Assembly: GCA_022640915.1 (NCBI GenBank)
Contig: JALCCT010000012.1
Coordinates: 1 to 36,748, forward strand
DNA: 36,748 nucleotides
Direction of reading: 5' to 3'
From: Bifidobacterium sp.
Lineage (GTDB): Bacteria > Actinomycetota > Actinomycetes > Actinomycetales > Bifidobacteriaceae
In this document: positions 32,832 to 36,748 of the stretch, piece after piece
Position numbering within the stretch: position 1 is the stretch's first letter
Layout of the letters: every line of letters starts with the position of its first letter
Program-made: the position numbers and the translations under genes
Notes under the pieces: model-generated
What the model was told of the DNA's origin: nothing
The model's input: only the letters and a program-made list of their open reading frames with translations
Databases searched by the model: none

Positions 32832-33668
32832 TTATTCGAGCATCAGCGTGATGTGATGGCGAAGACCATCGTGCGTAACTTCGACGTGACCCAAGGTGCC
32901 GGCAACCTGCGCCACATCGGTGAGCGTTGCCTTGCCCAGACCCGGCTGACGTTCATGCCCGGCGTCCAGCAGCGCGCGGGTTAGCAGGCCACGATAATGC
33001 TTGGCAGCATGCGTAATCACCTTGCCGCGCGAATCGACGACGCGTAGATCCCACCAGTCCCCATACGGTGCCGTGACCTGATATGCACCGGAACGCATAT
33101 CAATCGTGGTCTGGGCCATATTTGCCTCAGCGGCGTCGCGATACAGCTCTATATCTCCCGTTTGGCTTGCGCCCGCCGGACTCTGCGCCCCGCTGTGCCT
33201 CATTTCGCAATGCTGCTGTCGGCAGTCTGAGCCCTCAACTCCCGCCTGTGCTAGCTCCCGCCGCCAGAACGTCTTAAGATTGCCGATTCCCGGCAGCGAG
33301 ACATTCATCGAGAGCCGATATGTCGGGATGAGATCCTCGCCAGTTGTGACGCCGAACAATCCTGAGAAAATACGCACATCGTCGCCGCGGCACAACTGCG
33401 CTGCCTCATACAGCACGCCTGTGTATACCTCGCGTGCCGGAGCGCAAGGCGCGAAGAGGATATCGCGCTGTGAAACGACCTCGGGCATAACCCGCCTACC
33501 CACACCCAGTATCTCGTTGGCATTATCGCGCTTCGAGACAGCAATCAGTGCCTCAAGCACACGTTCGCGAGCAGCCGTGAGCTCAGGATATGATAGCCCG
33601 CGCAGATGAAGTGCCGGTCCATCAGCCGGAGCCGTTTTACCTTCGGAAGGCGGCAGCAAAATACGCAC
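32832..33668 (-). CDS. yaaA: Peroxide stress protein YaaA (DUF328)
   Basis: 278 residues from a GTG start. MRILLPPSEGKTAP is the family N-terminus, followed by LSYPELTAARERVLEAL, DVRIFSGLFGVTTGEDLIPTYRL, the helix-hairpin-helix-like region NLKTFWRREL, and YGDWWDLRVVDSRGKVITHA. In Escherichia coli YaaA lowers free intracellular iron during hydrogen-peroxide stress. A 35-residue insertion (QAGVEGSDCRQQHCEMRHSG and beyond) interrupts the region after the RREL motif and contains two Cys and three His, which is not usual for the family. Its position beside metal-uptake and metal-regulator genes fits an iron role. Confidence 0.9.
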   Translation of the reverse strand: MRILLPPSEGKTAPADGPALHLRGLSYPELTAARERVLEALIAVSKRDNANEILGVGRRVMPEVVSQRDILFAPCAPAREVYTGVLYEAAQLCRGDDVRIFSGLFGVTTGEDLIPTYRLSMNVSLPGIGNLKTFWRRELAQAGVEGSDCRQQHCEMRHSGAQSPAGASQTGDIELYRDAAEANMAQTTIDMRSGAYQVTAPYGDWWDLRVVDSRGKVITHAAKHYRGLLTRALLDAGHERQPGLGKATLTDVAQVAGTLGHVEVTHDGLRHHITLMLE

Positions 33669-33750
33669 TCCGCCATTCTAGCGTCAGGCAACCATGCCGT
33701 CGCCCCAACCGCCGATTGGAAAGAGGCAGTCCACTCCAGTTAGCAGCAGC

Positions 33751-34089
33751 TCAGGCGGCGAGCGCCGCCTTGAGTTCGATGAGATCCTTGATGATCTCCT
33801 CGTGCGAGGCCTCGTCGAAGTCGAAGGCGAGGTGGCAGAAGGCGCAGTCGTGATGCTCGTTGTTTTCCCTGCAGGCCTCTTTGCAATCCTTGGCATTGCA
33901 TTCCTTGCCGCTGACGCAGTCGGCGTCGTCGCAGCAGTCGCCAGTGAAGCAGCAGCCGCAGGCGGCTGTACCATGCACATGATGCTTGGGGTCGAAGCTT
34001 TTCAGCGTCTCGGCATCGACCGCGAGCCGTCCAGCGCTTGTGGTGTCGATCGCGTAGGCGTGTTCATCATATCGTGTGATATCCATCAT
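33751..34089 (-). CDS. Cysteine- and histidine-rich putative metal-binding protein
   Basis: I do not recognise a family. If translation starts at 34089 the product has 112 residues. Residues 44-85 hold 11 cysteines, in ACGCCFTGDCCDDADC, KECNAKDCKEAC and DCAFCH, flanked by HHVH (36-39) and HH (79-80). This density of Cys and His looks like a metallothionein-like or metal-chaperone segment. The N-terminal 35 residues and the C-terminal helix (EEIIKDLIELKAALAA) are ordinary. It lies directly downstream of the Fur/Zur-family gene on the same strand and may share its transcript. The start is uncertain: an ATG at 34167 is also in frame; neither has a strong Shine-Dalgarno sequence. Confidence 0.7.
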   Translation of the reverse strand: MMDITRYDEHAYAIDTTSAGRLAVDAETLKSFDPKHHVHGTAACGCCFTGDCCDDADCVSGKECNAKDCKEACRENNEHHDCAFCHLAFDFDEASHEEIIKDLIELKAALAA

Positions 34090-34175
34090 CGTTTCTTGTC
34101 GTTCAATGCTGCTGCACATATTTACAGCCGCATATGGATGATTGCTGCTAGCAACGGTATCGCGCATGAACGTTA

Positions 34176-34667
34176 TCAGGCCAATTGTTGAAAGTGAGTA
34201 TCAGTCCGGTCTTTGGGTTCGCGCGCACTCGAATCGTCATGTTGCGTACGAGCCGCACTCCCGCCGTCGGCATGGTCCGCCTCGAGCGCACGGCACTGTG
34301 CACACAGACCAAAGATATCGATCTCATGGGTGACGTCGGAAAATCCCAATGAGCACGCCCTGCGCCCGACCCACTGCTCAAGTCCAGGAATTTCAAGTTC
34401 TACAGCCCGGCCGCAGCGTCGGCATACGACATGATGATGGTGGCGACGATCCTTGCACAGGCGATAAAATGCCTCGCCATCATGCCGCACGGAGTCCACT
34501 TTCCCATCGGCCGCCATGCTTTGTAAGTTGCGGTATACCGTTGCGGCACCGACATGCTGGCCCTTGGCAACGAGACGGTCGTACACGGTCTGCGCGGTGG
34601 CGAAGGTATCATCGTCCTCCAGCTGCTTCTCAATCAGTACCCGGGCCCGGGTAACCCTTTGCGCCAT
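34176..34667 (-). CDS. Fur-family metal-responsive repressor (Fur or Zur)
   Basis: 163 residues. The winged helix includes FATAQTVYDRLVAKGQHVGA and TVYRNLQSMAADG; the metal-binding/dimerisation part has HHHHVVCRRCG (His76-79, Cys82, Cys85), GFSDVTHEIDIFGLCAQC (Cys122, Cys125), the structural-zinc CxxC pairs of Fur proteins. The pattern around TVYRNLQSMAADGKVDSV and FSDVTHEIDIFG recalls mycobacterial FurB (Zur) more than iron Fur. A disordered tail of about 30 residues follows. Its own promoter contains a box like that of the transporter operon, so it is probably autoregulated. Metal identity is unresolved. Confidence 0.92.
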   Translation of the reverse strand: MAQRVTRARVLIEKQLEDDDTFATAQTVYDRLVAKGQHVGAATVYRNLQSMAADGKVDSVRHDGEAFYRLCKDRRHHHHVVCRRCGRAVELEIPGLEQWVGRRACSLGFSDVTHEIDIFGLCAQCRALEADHADGGSAARTQHDDSSAREPKDRTDTHFQQLA

Positions 34668-34728
34668 ATGCGCTCAGCGTTCCCGACTCAATCCGAAGCG
34701 TATCCGTTCGCGTATTGTCATAGCGCTA

Positions 34729-34757
34729 ATTGTACGTAACGATATCCATTATCACAA
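34729..34757 (-). promoter_or_regulatory. Promoter of the Fur/Zur-family gene
   Basis: On the minus strand TTGTGA (34752-34757), 17 bases, TACAAT (34729-34734). The spacer and the edge of the -35 are occupied by the metal box at 34740-34754, so a bound repressor would exclude RNA polymerase. Confidence 0.65.
34740..34754 (-). promoter_or_regulatory. Fur/Zur-type box in the regulator promoter
   Basis: TGATAATGGATATCG on the minus strand. The left half TGATAAT is a perfect match to the classical 7-1-7 half-site; the right half matches at four of seven. It matches the transporter-operon box at 11 of 15 positions (shared TGATAAnGnnTnTCG). Confidence 0.65.
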
Positions 34758-34891
34758 GTCGATGCAGCATGGCCGCCGCCATATGCCTATGCAATCCTCG
34801 TTGCTCGGCATACAGCGGACTGAAACTGATCAAAGCACAATCCTGCAGCCCGAACTACCTGCGCTTTGAGCGCAGTCCGTCTGAACGGACT

Positions 34892-35635
34892 TTACAATCC
34901 CATGATTCGGCGTTTCGTCCAATAGCCCCGCACCTGAACATTGCTCTTCGGCAGTGAATCACCATGGCTGATCGTCGATCGGATCGCGCGCATCATAGCG
35001 GATTCGCCTGCGGCCCAGCAATGCCAAGCGCCCGGTTCCGCGCTGTCGATTTGCAGTTTGTCTTTCAGCTTCGCGAACACATGCAGCGCCTTTTGCGTCG
35101 GTGCGTACCACACCTTCACACGTTCGTCAGCCGCAATGAAATCTGTGAGATCATGTGCACCGGTTAACAACACATACGCATGTGTGCGTTCAGGCAAGGA
35201 TCCTACGATCGTCCTGATCGCAGGAAAGGCGGTTTCGTCGCCGACTAGCAGCACTCCCCGGCATCGTTCGTCGATGATACAAGGCTGCGAACCTGCGATA
35301 TTGGCATTGAGCATGCTGCCGGCATGTACATGCAACGCCCACGACGCCGCCGGGCCGCTGGTCTGATGCAAATAGAAACTCACGTCCACGCGGCTGTGGT
35401 CGAGAGCATAGCCGGCGACCGTATATCCACGTTGCACCTCGCGTCCAAAGCTGACCGGGAACCACAGCCGCATCCAAGCCGCCGGCTCGAACAGGCTCTC
35501 CGGAAGCTGGTCAGGACTGGAGAACGATACCCGTTTCATCAGTCCACCGCACTCGAGGGCGGTCGAAACCGCTGCGAGTCGAAACTCCGGGGCATGCATG
35601 GCTTTGAGCACAACCCCTTGTAGTCCGCGGTTCAC
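34892..35635 (-). CDS. Siderophore-interacting protein (SIP) family FAD-dependent ferric reductase
   Basis: About 247 residues. The FAD-binding motif region reads RGYTVAGYALDHSRVDVSFY, followed by TSGPAASWA, the NAD(P)H-domain signature LLVGDETAFPAIRTI and AAGESAMMRAIR, all typical of the SIP family (ViuB/FscN and the N-terminal domain of mycobacterial IrtA). Members reduce ferric siderophores to release iron in the cytoplasm. The usual RxYTxR motif ends in Ala here. The start is uncertain: GTG at 35635 overlaps the stop of an 18-codon leader frame, TTG at 35656 also fits, and ATG at 35599 is possible. Same strand and upstream of the Fur/Zur gene. Confidence 0.87.
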   Translation of the reverse strand: MNRGLQGVVLKAMHAPEFRLAAVSTALECGGLMKRVSFSSPDQLPESLFEPAAWMRLWFPVSFGREVQRGYTVAGYALDHSRVDVSFYLHQTSGPAASWALHVHAGSMLNANIAGSQPCIIDERCRGVLLVGDETAFPAIRTIVGSLPERTHAYVLLTGAHDLTDFIAADERVKVWYAPTQKALHVFAKLKDKLQIDSAEPGAWHCWAAGESAMMRAIRSTISHGDSLPKSNVQVRGYWTKRRIMGL

Positions 35636-35688
35636 CGGATCGTCGCCCGCGCGCAACTGCCACTATTGCTGACCAGGAATTCTCGCAT
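35632..35688 (-). CDS. Candidate 18-residue leader peptide coupled to the SIP gene
   Basis: ATG at 35688 follows GGAGAGG at five bases, the best ribosome-binding site in this area. The product MREFLVSNSGSCARATIR ends at a TGA that overlaps a GTG codon of the SIP frame (GTGA). The long SIP gene itself lacks a good Shine-Dalgarno sequence, so translation may depend on this leader. Alternatively a base change has split an earlier longer N-terminus. Confidence 0.4.
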   Translation of the reverse strand: MREFLVSNSGSCARATIR

Positions 35689-35700
35689 CGAAGCCTCTCC

Positions 35701-36066
35701 AATCCGGTTTTCACCGCTTCTCGTACCATCCGGCGATGCCGCTCTTGCCGTGGCATACAGCGCAAACGCCCGTTGACTTCATACGAATCATGCCTGCATC
35801 CACAATGACTTACGATACAATTGCGGTAATGCTCGCAAGACGACTCGCCCGTCTGACGTTCTTCACGTTCGTCGATCAGTGCAACCGATGCCTGCCCACG
35901 AGCTGCATGAATTGCTCAAATCGTTAAGTTACACCTACAATATCTGCAGAAAACTGCAGACAGTCTGGCGTTTCCAGAAAACCATGCTACAGGACACCGC
36001 TCTCGCCGGCAACCGGCCACACTCGTCGGCTAGGCAAAAACAGCGAGTAGGTGTGTTTCGTCAGGT
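35701..36066. other. Gap between the SIP leader and the P-loop kinase gene
   Basis: About 365 bp with no supportable gene. It holds the inverted repeat TCTGCAG-AAA(A)-CTGCAGA at 35943-35960, which could be a small hairpin in transcripts coming from the kinase gene, and a weak promoter-like TTGTGG/TATGAA pair pointing to the SIP gene near 35790-35815. No metal box was seen here. Confidence 0.4.
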
Positions 36067-36573
36067 TCACAAGGCGTCGGCATACGCATCAAGCTGACGT
36101 TGATTCTTAACGACCGTAGTCTTCGCAGCATACTGCGTAACAATCGACCGGTAGTTCTCACGATGTGCGCTATCACGTCCACGATAAAGAATCCACCATG
36201 CGAAGGCGAAGTCGATCCGCTCAGCGCAGCCGTCGGTCATTGACGGTCGAGATTTGCCGCGGTATGTCTTCGCACGTCGAAGGGCGCGCCATAAACAGGC
36301 GAAGCGATTGAACTGGAGCATAATGATCTGATCGGCACTCTCCAGGCGCTCCGCTACGTACAGCTTGGAATAATTGCCGTCAATGACCCACGAGTCGTGT
36401 TCATCTATGAAGGCACGCACCATGCGGCGTTGCTCGTCATCGGGACGCTCCCGCCACTGCGGCAGGAATTGAACAGTGTCCAGATGGAGTACCGGAATAT
36501 TCCGACGTTCGCCCAGAGTTCTCGCCAGCGTTGATTTGCCACTTCCGCTATATCCTATAATTGCAATTTTCAC
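36067..36573 (-). CDS. P-loop NTPase / small kinase (FlaR/adenylate-kinase-like)
   Basis: 168 residues from a GTG start. Walker A is MKIAIIGYSGSGKSTLARTL; the substrate region VLHLDTVQFLPQWRER and WVIDGNYSKLY match the group often labelled DNA topology modulation protein (FlaR) or adenylate-kinase-like. IIMLQFNRFACLWRALRRAK and RIDFAFAWWILYRGR contain the lid-type basic residues of the same group. The real substrate is unknown. It stands alone between the metal locus and an rRNA operon, without a clear Shine-Dalgarno sequence. Confidence 0.85.
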   Translation of the reverse strand: MKIAIIGYSGSGKSTLARTLGERRNIPVLHLDTVQFLPQWRERPDDEQRRMVRAFIDEHDSWVIDGNYSKLYVAERLESADQIIMLQFNRFACLWRALRRAKTYRGKSRPSMTDGCAERIDFAFAWWILYRGRDSAHRENYRSIVTQYAAKTTVVKNQRQLDAYADAL

Positions 36574-36682
36574 GAGAATAGAGCCTAGCAGCTACCATGC
36601 TCTCCAATGAGAATGGCGCTGAAAATGAACGATTGGAAGCACCTCAGAAGTGGTGTGGTGTTGTTGGGTGTGGGTATAAATG

Positions 36683-36712
36683 AGCCCCGGGGACGGTTGG
36701 GTTCTCGGGGCT
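36683..36712 (-). terminator. Terminator of the rRNA operon
   Basis: On the minus strand AGCCCCGAGAAC, a six-base loop and GTCCCCGGGGCT pair at 10 of 12 positions, followed by CATTTATACC. It lies 12 bases downstream of the 5S rRNA 3' end. Confidence 0.75.
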
Positions 36713-36723
36713 TTGGTGAAGTA

Positions 36724-36748
36724 TGGTTGCGGCGGCGTGCTACTCTCC
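36724..36748 (-). rRNA. rrf: 5S ribosomal RNA, 3' end only (cut by window edge)
   Basis: Read on the minus strand, GGAGAGTAGCACGCCGCCGC followed by AACCA matches the 3' strand of helices I and V of actinobacterial 5S rRNA (compare GGGAGAGTAGGACGCCGCC). Only about 25 bases are in the window. A terminator hairpin follows, so this is the end of an rRNA operon running leftward into the window. Confidence 0.8.

Overview
The window looks like a chromosomal segment of a high-GC actinobacterium, most likely a Bifidobacterium or close relative. This rests on the gene orders rpsP-khpA-rimM-(...)-trmD and rsmD-...-recG-rpmB, an S16 protein with a long Ala/Glu-rich tail, several LacI/ABC/glycoside-phosphorylase style carbohydrate genes, and GC-rich codon use. 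No phage, insertion sequence, CRISPR array or tRNA was seen.

Layout. (1) 1-2047: the 3' part of ffh (SRP GTPase) with a coupled membrane-anchored EEP-family phosphatase/nuclease. (2) 2037-12316: an alpha-glucoside utilisation locus. A LacI regulator (+) is divergent from a minus-strand run: lipoprotein sugar-binding protein, two MalF/MalG-type permeases, a glycogen-debranching-type glucosidase, and a 1041-residue fusion of beta-phosphoglucomutase with a GH65 phosphorylase. (3) 12543-17500: translation genes (rpsP, khpA, rimM, trmD) interrupted by a MntA-HepT toxin-antitoxin pair, an SDR oxidoreductase and a small acidic protein. (4) 17497-24074: an ABC-2 export pair, rsmD, a nucleoside hydrolase, recG and rpmB, all on the minus strand. 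(5) 24409-35688: a PfkB-like protein that lacks its catalytic Asp, then a tightly overlapping five-gene plus-strand operon (ECF S component, EcfT, double-ATPase EcfA, and two exporter-fold ABC half-transporters resembling IrtA/IrtB or YbtP/YbtQ). Facing it on the minus strand are a siderophore-interacting flavoprotein, a Fur/Zur-family repressor, a cysteine-rich putative metal-binding protein and the iron-stress protein YaaA. (6) 36067-36748: a small P-loop kinase and the 3' end of a 5S rRNA with its terminator (minus strand).

The most interesting system is region 5. It combines an ECF importer, an IrtAB-like heterodimer, a stand-alone siderophore-reductase-type protein, YaaA, a Cys-rich protein and a metal regulator. 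Two 15-bp sites that agree at 11 of 15 positions (TGATAAnGnnTnTCG) sit in the promoter of the five-gene operon and inside the promoter of the regulator itself, suggesting one metal-responsive regulon. The metal (iron or zinc) and the ligand cannot be settled from sequence: transporter, SIP and YaaA point to iron/siderophore, while the repressor looks closer to actinobacterial Zur (FurB).

Gene starts were chosen by Shine-Dalgarno quality and family N-termini; several differ from the longest reading frame, as noted. All assignments are from reading the sequence without database searches.
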